From Proteromonas lacertae (Eukaryota > Sar > Bigyra > Opalinata > Proteromonadidae), in assembly GCA_002245135.1 (NCBI GenBank), contig NGBS01000302.1, positions 103,018 through 167,017 on the forward strand: DNA of 64,000 nucleotides, read 5' to 3'. Below are positions 1 through 11,922 of this stretch, piece by piece. The position numbers and the translations under genes were made by a program. How positions within the stretch are numbered: the stretch's first letter is position 1; every line of letters starts with the position of its first letter. The notes under the pieces are model-generated. The model did not search any database, had not been told where the DNA came from, and saw nothing but the letters and a program-made list of their open reading frames with translations.

Positions 1-1822
1 TGTAGCTTTTGAAAGTAAAACACTTTCTAATAAATTACAAAATGATACTGTATATAATGTGGATGGAATAACAGTAAAAGCAGCAGGAATCCATGTGAAA
101 TATTCCATCTTTGGAACATACATTGTTAATATATATTTCAAAATACCACTGAAAAAAGGAAACAGAGGATATAAAGCAAATATTAAACCACTTCTAATAC
201 CATGTAACACTGACAATTAAAATGACAAAATTGATAATAAATGCATTTGTGAAATATAACATTATTTCTAAATCTACACCTGAATAACCTAATTTCTTAA
301 TTGCTCTACGATAAGCTGTTGTTAAATATAACATTAACTATATTAATAATAATAATTATATATATATATATATACGCAATAACCAGGAGGAATATAAACC
401 ATATAAGCTAACCAAGTATGTATATTCCAATACATATTAAAGAATGGAATTAAACTCATAATCACACAAATGAAAAATGAAAAAACAACACCAGCAATAA
501 ATATACCAATAGAAGCAGCTACAGTAATCCAATAAATGAATATATTAAATAGAAAATGAGGAATAACCAAAGTAAATAACAATAAAAATCCCAATAATAC
601 AATAAGATCCAACCATATTTACAAGCCATAAAGTATGTAGTAATAAATCATGATATACCATTTCATCACCTTCTTCTTTCCAAGGGTAATTCCTTACATA
701 ATCACTCTCTAATATATCTTTAGATAATTTGAATAAAGATTCACCTAAATATTGAACACTTCCTCTTTCTATAAATACATCACTTGTATATGGATTGTTA
801 TATAAATAACTATTCTTTATACTACTTAATATTAAACCTGGAATTTTTCTACTTTCATTATAACTTGACATATCATAATCATTTGCAGATTCATATTCAT
901 TTCCTAATACATTCTCTTTTAATTCTTTATATATTACACTTGAATATGGTCTTAACATGGAAGAATAATATTTCTTTAATAACCATGAAGACTGTTTGTG
1001 ATGTTGATATGCTAATGTTGGTCCTCCTACTCCATTATATTCGAGTAATATATATGATAAAACATCTTTAGACCAAGGATGATAATGCATAAAATGATAA
1101 GCACCAATATTACCTGTAACTCCTGAAGCTGTAAATGCAATTATTACTCTTGTTTTATCAATATCAATTTGTGTTTTTAAAAATGTTTGAATTAAATCTA
1201 ATAATACTGACACTCCTAATAAACTACGAGTTGTTCCTATTGAATTGGGTAAATCATCATAATTTGTAGCTATTAGTATAGCAGGTAAACCATTTTGATT
1301 ATCTTCATTCCAAGTTTGAACATATTTGGGAGTTAAACTTACATAAATATTGGTTAAATCTTGATATACATAAAATACATCACCCATTTTCTTTTCACCT
1401 GATATTTTGTCTGTTACTATTGTCATATTCCAAGCAGATTTCTTACCAAATTCTTCATCTAATTCACTTAAATAATAATCTATATATTCAGGCAAACCTA
1501 TTGAACAAGCATAAGATCCTAAAAATAGAAATATTATTTATGCTTAAAATATACCAGTAGGATGTGCACCATAATCGTCTACATCTGTAAGCATTTTTTC
1601 TACTCTCTTTTCAGAGAACTTTCTATAATTACCATCACTTGTAGGTTGTGGTAAAACTGTCAACCAAAGACATCCATACAAAGTAGACATTCCCAACTCT
1701 ATTTTTAGTATATAATTTTTATTGTAAATATACAGAATTACCATCATAACCAGCCATGCAAACCAGTGTTCACTCCATCTCTTTTTTAGGAAGAACCTTC
1801 GTATTTTATTTAGAAAACGCAT
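1..1822 (-). CDS. ERMP1/Fxna-like M28-family membrane protein, probable pseudopeptidase (3' end outside window)
   Basis: The window opens inside this gene, so its C-terminus is missing. It resembles ER-membrane members of peptidase family M28: a basic N-terminus with one membrane helix (1822-1555), a luminal M28-like domain (about 1518-700), then several hydrophobic helices. A 36-nt intron (1519-1554) joins 'DDYGAHPTG' to 'SYACSIGLPEY'; a second lies at 338-375. Fold landmarks such as 'HPWSKDVLSYILLEYNG' are clear, but residues that bind zinc or catalyse in the family are replaced: 'IATNYDDLP' where an A-H-x-D-S block is expected, 'GTTRS' for G-A-x-D-D, and 'TASGVTGN' for the Glu-Glu pair. 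Two frame breaks, near 613 and near 205-215, are either indel errors or real damage. The ATG at 1822 starts the only hydrophobic leader. The family assignment is inferred from block similarity. Confidence 0.65.
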
Positions 1823-1946
1823 TTTATTTTACTTACAAACTCATACAAGAGAAGAAAATTAATTTTGAAAGACAGATATACGTTGTACAAGCTTTTGGTT
1901 TGATTCTCATTTTATTTATTTGCTTTTTTCTCATTATATACAGAAT

Positions 1947-3440
1947 ATGAAGAACTTATTACGAATTGGTCTAGAAATACACGCACAGATATTATCGAAA
2001 AGCAAACTATTTGCTAGATCAGCTGCTGTTTATTGGATTGATAGACCAAATCAATATGTTAGTCTATTTGATATAGCTATTCCTGGAACATTACCCACTT
2101 TGAATAGGTTTTGTGTGGAGCAAGCAATAAAATTAGGTTTAGCTTTAAATGGTCAAATTAATAAAGTATCAGAATTTGAAAGAAAGCATTACTTTTATTG
2201 CGATCTACCGCTTGGCTATCAAATAACACAACAAAAGCATCCTATAATATCAAAAGCTTTTATAGACACAATTATTCCTAATAAATCAAACACATCCATT
2301 CCATTATATACAAAAAGAGTATATATTGATAGAATTCAATTAGAACAAGACTCTGGTAAAAGCTTAACAGATATATCACCTAATAATACATATGTAGATT
2401 ATAATAGAGCTAATATTGGTTTATTAGAAATAGTCACAACTCCTTGCTTTAATACATCCATAGAAGTAACTGCATTTTTGAAATCACTCCAACAGATACT
2501 TCGATGTTTGAATGTATGTAATGGAAATATGGAAGAAGGATCATTAAGATGTGATATTAATGTTTCAGTTCATAAACCAATCAAAACTAAGGATGAGAAT
2601 AATAATAAAGAAATTGAATATGAAAAGAGTAATAGAGTTGAAATTAAGAATTTAAATTCTTTTAAAAATATAGAAAAAGCAATTAATTATGAATATAAAA
2701 GACAGAATGAATTAATAAAAGCAAATATAAAGATAAATCAAGAAACAAGAAAATGGAATACAATCAAAAACATTACAGAAGTAACAAGAACAAAAGAAAC
2801 ACAAGTTGATTATCGATTTATGTCAGATCCTGATTTACCATTATTACAAATCTCAGATGGATGGATAAATGAAATAAAATCAAAATTACCTGAATTACCA
2901 AATCAAACATATAATAGGTTCTTAAAACAATATAAAATATCACCAGAACAAGTGTTGATATTGTTAGATAATGAAGGTGGAATAGAATTATATGAAGAAT
3001 TAGTGAAGAAATATGATTCGTCATTTTTATCCAGTTTTATAACTACTGATTATATTGGTAGATTGAGATTGTCTGATATGACAATAAATACAAGTAAAAT
3101 CAGTAAAGAGAAACTTTGTGAAATAATTGATTTGATTATTGAAAATAAAATATCAAGATTGAATGGAAAACATGTTATTGAGAAGATATTAAATGGTGAT
3201 AAGAGAAATCCATTGCAGATAGTGAAAGATGAGAATATGATTCAAGTGAGTGATAAGAATTCAATAAATGAGATAATTAAGAGTATAATAAACGAAAATC
3301 CAAAGGAAGTGGAATTTTATAAATCAGGAAATAAAAGAGTGTTTAAATATTTGATGGGACAAATAATGAAGAAGTCTAAAGGTAAATTAGATCCAAAATT
3401 ATCTTCAGAAGAATTAAGAAAGCAATTAGATAGTTTATAA
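1947..3440 (+). CDS. gatB: Glutamyl-tRNA(Gln)/Asp-tRNA(Asn) amidotransferase subunit B, probably mitochondrial
   Basis: A 497-residue intronless protein that collinearly matches GatB. It starts with the family signature 'RIGLEIHAQILSKSKLFAR' and 'SLFDIAIPGTLPTLN', has the central 'EEGSLRCDINVSV' and 'VEIKNLNSFKNIEKAINYE' blocks, and ends with a helical GatB/YqeY-type tail. GatB works with GatA and GatC to convert misacylated Glu-tRNA(Gln) to Gln-tRNA(Gln), which in eukaryotes happens in organelles, so the organism probably translates in its mitochondria. The first ATG (1947) leaves almost no room for a targeting peptide; the open frame extends upstream to a TTG at 1920, so an undetected 5' exon is possible. 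The gene diverges from the M28-like gene about 125 bp away. Base composition matches the neighbours, so nothing suggests recent bacterial transfer. Confidence 0.93.
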   Translation: MKNLLRIGLEIHAQILSKSKLFARSAAVYWIDRPNQYVSLFDIAIPGTLPTLNRFCVEQAIKLGLALNGQINKVSEFERKHYFYCDLPLGYQITQQKHPIISKAFIDTIIPNKSNTSIPLYTKRVYIDRIQLEQDSGKSLTDISPNNTYVDYNRANIGLLEIVTTPCFNTSIEVTAFLKSLQQILRCLNVCNGNMEEGSLRCDINVSVHKPIKTKDENNNKEIEYEKSNRVEIKNLNSFKNIEKAINYEYKRQNELIKANIKINQETRKWNTIKNITEVTRTKETQVDYRFMSDPDLPLLQISDGWINEIKSKLPELPNQTYNRFLKQYKISPEQVLILLDNEGGIELYEELVKKYDSSFLSSFITTDYIGRLRLSDMTINTSKISKEKLCEIIDLIIENKISRLNGKHVIEKILNGDKRNPLQIVKDENMIQVSDKNSINEIIKSIINENPKEVEFYKSGNKRVFKYLMGQIMKKSKGKLDPKLSSEELRKQLDSL

Positions 3441-3520
3441 TCGTTTAGTATGTTGATTTTATAATATACTGCATTATTTTCACAATCGAAATATAAAAAA
3501 TAAAACATTAATTGAAAGGA

Positions 3521-5748
3521 TTAATAAGATTTAGCAACTATTTGTTCTTTCATCTTCTTCTGCTGATCTCTATATATACATACATGTAAATAAATAATAG
3601 AATATTATACATATCAATATTCTGGAATTTCCAATTCAACATTGTCATAGGTAATATATTATCTTCTATTCTTTCCTTTCTATCTACACGATTATATAAA
3701 TAATTTTGATAATTAGCTAATTTTTCTAAGTCTTCTTCTATCTTTGATAATCTCACTTTATATCTGTTCAAAGAATCTCCTCCTAAATTTCTCAATTGTA
3801 TTGAATATTCATTTAACGAGTTATTCTTCTTTCCCCAATAAGGTTGTAACTATTGTAAAGATATTAATAAATAAAAATATAAAATATATACATTATTCAT
3901 TTTATCATTTAATTCACCAATAATCTGTGTTATTATTGCTTTCTCATTCTTCAATTCATTAATCCTCAGATTTATTTCACTTAATTTCTCTTTACTTATT
4001 ATATTATCTAACAATAAATCAGTTACTTGAGAATTTAATCTTGAAGTATCATCACCATTCATCTTCGTTTGTGTTCCAATATTGTGTAAAAGTGGTTTAA
4101 CTATTATACTTTCATCTCTACTCTTTGGCTTTCTCTATAATAACAAAATAAAAAAAATTATTATTATTATTAGTATATATACAGATGCAATTGCTAGTTT
4201 ATTTCTATATTGTTCATTTTCTCTCTTCAATTTATTAAGCACAAAAATATATTGTTCATATGGTAATCTTCGTTCTATATCATTTACTTCACTTTGTACA
4301 TATAACAGATCTTGAACTTGCAATGGAGGTAATAATTGTCTTTGTAATGTTTGTTTTTCTTCGGATAATTTATTAATTTTGTTTTCATATTCCAATTTCA
4401 TTTTACTTATATTGTTATTGATGTTATTGATATTTGATTCATTTTGTAATTGAATTTCTTTTATATTATTCTTATTCTTAGCATCTAATTGTTGGATATA
4501 GAGTTTATATTTTGATTTTGTTTCTTCTATTACCTTTGAATAATCCATTTTCATTTTCTCTATTGTATTGTTATGGTCAATATTTATATTACTAATTTGA
4601 TTTTTGAAATTCTCTTGTAATTGGTTTATTGTACCATTTAACTCCATTACTTTCTTATTTAATTCAATTGAATTAGATTTGTGTTTATTTTTATTCACTA
4701 TTTCTGTATTATATTGATTTGTAAGACTTGTTAATTCTGATTTTTGTTGCTTTGTTAGATTTGTTAATTGTTGAATATTCTCTTCATTTTCATTCAACAT
4801 TTCTTTCATTCTAAATATAAATATAAATTACAATAAATATACTTTTCTATTGTTGAATTTAACTCTGTTATCTTACTATCTTTATTCTCATTTTCAATTT
4901 CTAAATTATTCACATTTCTTGTTAATTCTGTTATTGCATTTTTATTATCTTTTATTGTATTTTCATAATCCAATATCTTTGTATGATACTGCTCATTCTG
5001 TTCATAGGCTTGAGTAAGCTTGGTCTTATAATCAGAAATCATTTTGGTATATGTTTTACTCTTCTCCTCTATTTCTGCTTTATATGTATTTTCTAACTCT
5101 ACTAATGTGTTTTTATTATTGCCAGACTATTTGAATACATTCATTATTAATATTATACTAAAGATTCTATTTTGGTTTGATATGACTTCTTTAAATCTGC
5201 AATTGTCTTTTCTAAGTTTGTATTTTGTAATTTTAATTCGGTAATTTCATCAGATGAAGTTGTTTGAAGATCATTGAGAGATTTTTGAAGTGATTCTATT
5301 GTAGATTGATATTCTTTGATTTGTTGATTTGTCTATAAAACATATATAAATATTTTAAATATACTTCAGAGTTATAGCTCTCATACTTCTGTTTATATAA
5401 AGTGATTTGATCTTTCAGATCTAAATTTTCTTACAAAATTAAAGAAAATAGAATTTTAAATGTCGAACTTAAAAGATATAGCTTGTAATTTCTGATTATC
5501 CATTGATAATTCATCATTTTCTTCTTCTCTTTCTTTTAAAACCACATTATAATTATAATCAAAATCTTCTTTAAGTCTATCATAACGATTTTTCATATCT
5601 GTCAATGCTTGATTCTTTTTCTTTAGTTCATTGTCTAATTTAGCAATTGTCTGTTGATTTTTTTCAGTTATAGCTTTTTCATTCTTGTTGATAAATTCTA
5701 TAATATCAATATTATTCCCATACCTATTAAAGATTCGTTTAAATTCAT
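3521..5748 (-). CDS. Long coiled-coil protein of unknown function
   Basis: Nine exons joined by eight introns give an exact reading frame of 642 codons including the stop. Nearly the whole product is heptad-rich, Asn/Lys/Glu-rich helix (for example 'KIEEDLEKLANYQNYLYNRV' near the C-terminus), with no membrane segment or signal peptide. The start at 5748 is the first ATG and follows an in-frame stop. Seven introns are 26-48 nt GTAT...TAG types (5698-5723 is only 26 nt). One, at about 5431-5479, has no usable GT donor and looks like a minor-spliceosome intron (listed separately). A filament, centrosomal or motor-cargo scaffold is possible, but the sequence only supports 'coiled coil'. It converges with gatB, whose stop lies 80 bp away. 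Confidence 0.75.
5431..5479 (-). other. Candidate U12-type (AT-AA or TAT-AAG) intron in the coiled-coil gene
   Basis: The intron runs from ATATCTTTT (5' end at 5479) to ...GTAA with the next exon base G at 5430. No GT donor with the right phase exists between the two coding blocks. Removing 49 nt makes the whole gene an exact multiple of three. It contains TATTTTCTTTAAT about 10 nt before the 3' end, close to the U12 branch-point consensus TTCCTTAAC. The exact boundary is uncertain by one base. Confidence 0.5.
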
Positions 5749-5903
5749 CAAACAGATTTTTTGAAAATATGGTGTATCAAAATATTTTCAATAACCATTT
5801 CTTTTAAAAACCTTTTATATGGCTATATAATCATATAATCCCAATAAAAATCATTCTTATAGATATTCTTTTAAATTTTAAAAACAGAAAAGTCACATAA
5901 AAC

Positions 5904-8547
5904 TCAAGGAAATCCAAAAAGCATCTTAAAAATCACTTCAGATTCACCAGTCAAAAACTTAGGAAATTGTACAGTCTCAGCCAACAATGATTTCTTTGTA
6001 TCAGGATTAACAATAATCAAAGGAGGGAACCATCTCTTATAAAAACTATGTAAAGTATAAAACACATTCACATCTTTATTCATTTCTACTAATTCACAAA
6101 CACTCTTGAAGAAATCAGCTCCATTACTTGGAATCAATAATCTATTCTTCTTACACTGTAATGCAATAGACATAGCTTCATTTACTCGGTGTAATTTCAA
6201 TAGAGATGATATTAATATTCTGTATTCTTTCAACAATTTGAATATACTAATACCTTCATCTTGTATTTGAGTATTATTATAACTTATTAATAATTTAGCT
6301 AAGTTCGTGGTTGGCTTGAATAATGGCAATTGTAATAGAGTTATAAGTTCTTTTATATTGTTGGATTTATAGTATGAATCAATGACAAGTTTGATTATTC
6401 CTTCTTCTTCATCAATTCCTAAGATTTGTAAACTTCTCAAATATTCAACATAAATGGATATTGTTAATTTTGAATATTTCACTTCATCAGGTATTTTGTT
6501 GAATACTTAAAAATAACATTAAAGAAAATAAATGAAAAATATATGTATAATAAAAATGATATTTCTTTCAATATTTCATTTTGACATACAATAAACTTAG
6601 AATTATCTCCAAACACAGTTGTTAAAGTTCCATCTAAATATTTCTTCTCAAATTGATTCATAATATAATTATTATCTCTACATGTCTGTAAATAGATTCT
6701 ATTAATATAATGAAATTGAACAGATAAAAAAGAAATATTATTACTATGATTAGTTATTCTATCAATCAACAAATTGAATAATATTTTCTTATTTTCTAAA
6801 TTTTCTGGTCTTCTTCTTCTTAACAAATAACTCGTAATAACATTAGGAGCTGTAATATGTTGAGATACACCTTCAATATTAATATCTATTGAATAAATAA
6901 ATCCATTCCCTTTGTCTAGAATATAAGAATTCCATAAATATAACCAATTTGGACTGTATATTGAATCTATTTTTGCTTCATCTTTACAATCAACAGACTA
7001 AATTAAATAATAAATAAAAATATATATTAAATACAATTAAAGGTGAACTAACAACATAATTATTTTCTTCATTCTTTACTACACCTTTACTAAACTTAAT
7101 AATCACTGGTCTTACTGCTTTTCTTATCAACATTAATGTAGTTTGAAATGTACAATTCAATGTACTTTGACCATTGATTGCGATTATATAACATCCTGGT
7201 GTGATTTTTCCTGATTTCTGAGCTTGACTTGGTTCGCCATTAATACTGACAGTTCCTTTAACTAATGCTGAACAATCAAAGGAATTGTGTTTTCTTCCAT
7301 CAAAATTACCATTCATCAAACTATTCAATAATAATAATAATAACTTTATATACGCTTGATGAGTTGATTCTAAATCTAATCCTAATGGACCATCATTAAA
7401 TACTTCCTCAAACTCTTGATATTCAGATTCACTATTCTTATCATTACTGTTATATGGAATAATTGTATTATCTATTAATAATGGCTCAGGTGGAATTAAT
7501 GAAGAATTCTATTCAATAATAAATAAATAAATATATATATATATATATATATACAGTCTCATCATCAACTCTTAAATCATATAAATATGTTTGTTTACTG
7601 TCAGTATTGTGAATAACAATTATATTATCTACAATATTCAATTTGTATTGTCCTACTTCAGATCTATATATTTATAAATATAATAATACAATTTATATCT
7701 TTTATATCTTAATTCTTCATCATTTCCTAATCTTGTCACTGTTAATTCAGCTTTATTTCCATTCAATTGAATACAATAGAAATTATTATAAATCTGCTTA
7801 ATAAATATCTCATACTCTTCAATTGGTCCATTCGTCATTATTGATTTGTATTTCTGTGGAATTAATTCATTGAAATAAAATTGATATATTTCATTAGATG
7901 TACTGGAGGAGGATATTAATAAATATCTACTCTTTGAAGAAAACCAACATGAATGGACTTTTATTGCTAAAGATCTTTTCTTATCACATTTGCAGTTAAT
8001 ATCATCAAACACATAGAATCTTAGTCCATTTTGCATTACTATGGTGAGGCTTTGTGATATTCTCATTCTATTGTCAGTATTCGTTACATTCATCCAGAAG
8101 AAACCATTCTCTACTATCTGATTGGTTGGATCTTTCTCACCAAGTGGATAAATACTATTATTCAATATAAAATTTATATATTATACTGTGCTGTTGATAG
8201 ATCTATTACATCTACATGGTTCGCTGATCTTTGTAAAGCAATATAATGTCTATCTAGCGACACATTTGCACTCAATACTTCTCCTGGATTAATAAAGTTA
8301 ATTGGAGCAGATAAAGTTATTTTAGAAAGTCCACTTTCATTAGGTAATGTCAAAGCATATAATCTATAAATTGGAGTAATACAAAATAATATATACATAT
8401 TACCTAATTTATTAATCAATATAAGTTGTTGGTTAGCCTCATCAATGTATATCTATTTGGAATAGTCTTAATAGGCAATACTCTAAAGTCTGAGAATGAA
8501 AATTTTATAGCTGACCTTTTCAACAAAGTATTCATTGAAGAACTCAT
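5904..8547 (-). CDS. RMC1-like (C18orf8/Mic1) regulator of the MON1-CCZ1 Rab7 exchange factor, with an inserted PDZ domain
   Basis: Seven introns removed, the gene is exactly 795 codons including the stop. The N-terminal half is a beta-propeller resembling RMC1: 'IYIDEANQQLILI', 'VDNIIVIHNTDSKQTYLYD'. The C-terminal half is the helical Mic1 domain: 'TISIYVEYLRSLQ', 'LQLPLFKPTTNLAKLLIS', ending 'EVIFKMLFGFP'. RMC1 binds MON1-CCZ1 on late endosomes/lysosomes and supports Rab7 activation in other eukaryotes. Between propeller and Mic1 lies an extra module that looks like a PDZ domain (about 7425-7090): carboxylate loop 'DGPLGLDLE', then 'SGKITPGCYIIAINGQ' and 'LIRKAVRPVIIKF'; known RMC1 proteins lack this. 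The first intron (29 nt, GTATTG...AATAG) joins 'FSFSDFR' to 'IYIDEANQ'. The intron at about 6507-6562 is non-canonical. The RMC1 call is by motif order, not by a search. Confidence 0.75.
6507..6562 (-). other. Candidate U12-type (AT-AA or TAT-AAG) intron in the RMC1-like gene
   Basis: The intron begins ATATCATTTT at 6562 and ends ...TTTTTAA before exon base G at 6506. It separates 'CQNEILKE' from 'FNKIPDEVKYSK', both of which align to the Mic1 region, so a GT donor further upstream would delete conserved sequence. Removing 56 nt restores an exact frame. It carries the same 13-nt TATTTTCTTTAAT as the 5431-5479 intron. Confidence 0.5.
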
Positions 8548-8885
8548 TGTAAACACTTTTAATATTTGAATTCAAGAGAAACAGAAGATATTTGTATTCC
8601 AAAAATAATATCCGTTTCAAATGATTTTTAAATTTTGTCCTTTAATAGTAAAGATAATACAAACTTACTGTATTATTAAATTAGATTAAATTGCTTATTA
8701 CTATTGTTCAGATATAGCATTAATGATTTTCTTGATTAGAATTTCAAAACTATTAATCTTCATAAAATTTGGAATTTTCTTCTTATGGAGAAAACTGCAA
8801 AGTCATTTAGACATTCATACAGCTGTATCTGGTTCAAAACAACACATTTCAAGCTACAATACCAATTTAATAGAAGACAATTAAA
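8548..8885. other. Intergenic, promoter side of the RMC1-like gene
   Basis: AT-rich spacer between two minus-strand genes. It holds the AACG-TATA element at 8601-8617 and a 34-codon plus-strand ORF with no recognisable feature. No RNA gene seen. Confidence 0.6.
8601..8617 (-). promoter_or_regulatory. AACG-NN-TAT promoter-like element upstream of the RMC1-like gene
   Basis: Reads GAAACGGATATTATTTT in gene direction, about 54-70 nt before the ATG at 8547. It matches elements at 38578, 39762, 42138 and 49760 (GAAACG or CAACG, two variable bases, TAT[AT], T-run). Confidence 0.35.
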
Positions 8886-9703
8886 TTAATTTACTATTTT
8901 ATCATGAATGCTTTTGCACATAGAGGCTATTAATTGGATGTGGCTATGAGATTGTTGAGAAGCTTGAATTGCATTTAATAAAGATTCTTTACTCAATGCT
9001 AAGTTTGGATATTGTATTTTATCAAAAAATTGTAATAAATTCTCTTTTAATTCTGTATCAGGTGAAAATAACATATTAACTAAAAATGCCATAAATTGTT
9101 CATCAATTAACTTTATTTGTTCTTCATCGAGATTAATTAATGATTCAGTTCCTTTACGGCGATTTTTAATATTTATTGAACGGCATAACTTTTGTATTTG
9201 GGGAATGGATAATGTTTCATTATTTACATTATTCATTTTGGGGATTGGGGAAGTGGATTGAAGGTAAGTTTTAAGATATGCGCAAATGTTCTTGTAATGC
9301 AATTGAGGACCTGATAACCAGTTGATACTATAAGAATTATCACTGTTTAACTTGATAGTAAAATCTACTTTTTCATCAAGGTGACTAAAAGGTTGATAAT
9401 GGCACATAAACTAGTAACCGATAATTACAAAATATATACCATATTTTTATCACTATCAAAGTCTTTTTCTATTGGATATTGACGTAATTCAGATAATTGT
9501 TTATTAAGATTAGATATAATGCTATCATAAACTACAGGGGCTTCTTTTTTAATTTCCGGTTTATTAAATGTAAAGGAACTACCAAAACTGTCAACTAAAC
9601 CAACATGATTATCGATTGTTGCAACTGAGCGAGTACCATCACTAGAATCAGCTAATCTGGTCTTCTCAAATTTCTGATTCTTTATTTCTTTATTATCACT
9701 CAT
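8886..9703 (-). CDS. Protein of unknown function, two exons
   Basis: A 29-nt intron (GTATATATTTTG...ACTAG, near 9408-9436) joins 'DSDKNM' to 'FMCHYQPFSHLDEK', giving roughly 260 residues. The N-terminal third is polar and probably disordered ('FGSSFTFNKPEIKK'). A short beta-rich stretch ('KVDFTIKLNSDNSYSINWL') follows, then amphipathic helices to the end ('LLNAIQASQQSHSHIQLIAS'). No signal peptide, membrane helix or catalytic motif is visible. The ATG at 9703 faces the PPR gene start across about 100 bp, a divergent promoter arrangement. I do not recognise the family. Confidence 0.65.
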
Positions 9704-9806
9704 TTTATCTTTAAACTACTAAGAGGATGTAGTTATAGAAAATTGGAATAATGTATAATTAATTTCTATTTACAATGCTGATAATTCCAGAACCCCCTGT
9801 CAGCCA

Positions 9807-11776
9807 ATGAATGGTTTTAAATTTTGTAAACTCGTTAAAGAAATAACAAAATTTCGGAATATTAACAGAATATATTTGTTAAATCACACAAATAGCATTG
9901 GAAGGTTTATTTATAGCCCCTTGAGACAGATCAACACGTATTGAATTGAACCATCATAAAACGTAGATTGAGCTTCATAGATGATGAGCAAAATGGCAAG
10001 TTAATGAAAATTAAAGCTTTGGGAGGTTTTAATACTGATGTTGAGCGAAATCAGACTATTCTTGATATTGTTCGTTCTTATGATATTAAATATGATGAAG
10101 TACTTCAATTTAGTCGATATACAAAAGATAAAGATGTAATAACTGAGCTTTATAATAAATTTGAAAATACTATAACTTACGATAGAATTGGTCTTACATT
10201 ATTCATAAATCGTTATATTGTTGCTGGTGATAAAGCTAAAGCAATGGAGCTTATGCAACAATTTCTAACTATTTTTGAAATGAAAGAAGATTTATGTATT
10301 CACATTCTTTCTGCTTATGCTGAGATTGGTGATTATGAATCAGCAAAGCAATTACTTACTGAAATGAAAAGTAAATATAAAATAGCTTACACAATAAACT
10401 CTTTAAATTTGTATTTGCGATCTTTATATAATGATCCACCTAAAGTATTTGCCGTTTATAAAGAGATTGTATCTCATGGATTTAAACCTAATTCAGACAC
10501 TTGTGATCTATTATTACAAGTTTCTACAGCAAATTATCCTCATTTCTCAATCATACAGAAATTACTCAATGAATCGCTAGAGAGTCATGTATATCCATCA
10601 TACGAAACATTAAATCAATTAATAATCAGATTGACCGAAAATACGACATTATTTTCCAATGATTCTCACAATGATAGTAAGAGTGATAAAACGTTAAGAG
10701 TATCTTCATCTGTACCATTAAGAACAACACTAAAACATCAATTGACAGTATTATATTATCTTCGTAAAATGAATTGCAAACCATCTCTACCATGTTATAC
10801 AAATTTGTTAAAAACATGTTCGTTATTAAATGAAACTGAATTAGCGTTATCTCTATTCGATGATTTATTAAAGAAAGGATTACATCCAAATACATACTCT
10901 TATACTGCTTTAATGAGTTGTTTAGCACAAAATACTGAAAGATTTGATTTGGCAGTAAAACTATTCAGTGAAATGCAAGTAAGAGGATTACAACCCAATT
11001 TAATCACTTGTAATACATTGTTATTAGCCTGTGCAAAGACTGGATTGATTGATTCAGTGAAGTTGATATTAAATAAGATGAAAGAAGTGAATATAATGCC
11101 AAATATGTCAACTCATTGTAGAGTAATATTAGCCTATGCTGAATCTGGTAGATTTAATGAAGGATATGAATATATAAATGAAGTATTGAAAGATAAAACT
11201 AATCATGAACATTATTTATTCAAATGTATTATGTATTTGTGTAGTAAAAGTGGTAATATGAATAAAGTATGTGAATATATTGATATAATGGTTAATAATT
11301 GTGGTATTAAGTTAAATGGAAGGGAGTTATTTTCTCCAATGTTATATGTAGTTAAAAATAGGCAATTAGATATGTTGGATGTGTTTTTATCAATCTATGA
11401 ACATAATCATTTGACTTTACCTAATAAGTTGCAAATACAATTATTGCAATCTTTATATGAGGATAGAGATTATAAGAATGTGATTAAATATGCCAATATA
11501 ATGATTAATAAGTTAGGAGTTGTTGTTACTTCTGCATTGTCTACTGTTATATTGAAAGCTGAGAGTGAATTGAGGAAGGTTGATAATGAATATAATGATT
11601 CTTTGTTGAATAAAGTGGATCATCACCAAAATATGAAATCTTTCAAATATCAAGAGAATCAACCTTCGGAAACTGATGAACGTGATATATTTGAAGAAGA
11701 GGAGGAAGAAGAAAAGATTCAAGAAGTATTAACACCTGTTTTTGATGGTGTTAATCTCAATTTTGTAAAACAATAG
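9807..11776 (+). CDS. Pentatricopeptide repeat (PPR) protein, mitochondrial
   Basis: Two exons give 646 residues. Exon 1 (9807-9937) encodes an Arg/Lys-rich, acid-free leader ('KFRNINRIYLLNHTNSIGRF') typical of a mitochondrial presequence; a 29-nt intron (9938-9966) joins it to the long exon. The body has tandem 35-residue helical-hairpin repeats, clearest at 'TYSYTALMSCLAQNTERFD' and 'NLITCNTLLLACAKTGLID', so it should bind organellar RNA. No E, DYW or MutS-related tail is present; the protein ends in an acidic run. Without exon 1 the first in-frame ATG (10004) would remove the leader, so 9807 is preferred. PPR proteins act in organellar RNA processing, stability or translation; the target cannot be inferred here. 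Confidence 0.88.
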
Positions 11777-11922
11777 TTGAATTTTTATAATTAAGTTGTG
11801 TTAATGTTTTGTGTGTTAGTGTAATGGTTATAATCTATCTTATTAATGAATAAAGCAATTAAAATAAAAAGAGGCGTTACAAACATTTTTGAATTTAAAC
11901 GTCTAAAAACTAAACAACTAGA

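Noticed and set aside
1756-1950. Plus-strand ORF of 64 codons overlapping the first M28-like exon, possible GatB 5' extension
   Set aside because: It is antisense to a well-supported exon, in another frame from GatB, and hydrophobic by composition only; no splice pair links it convincingly to GatB.
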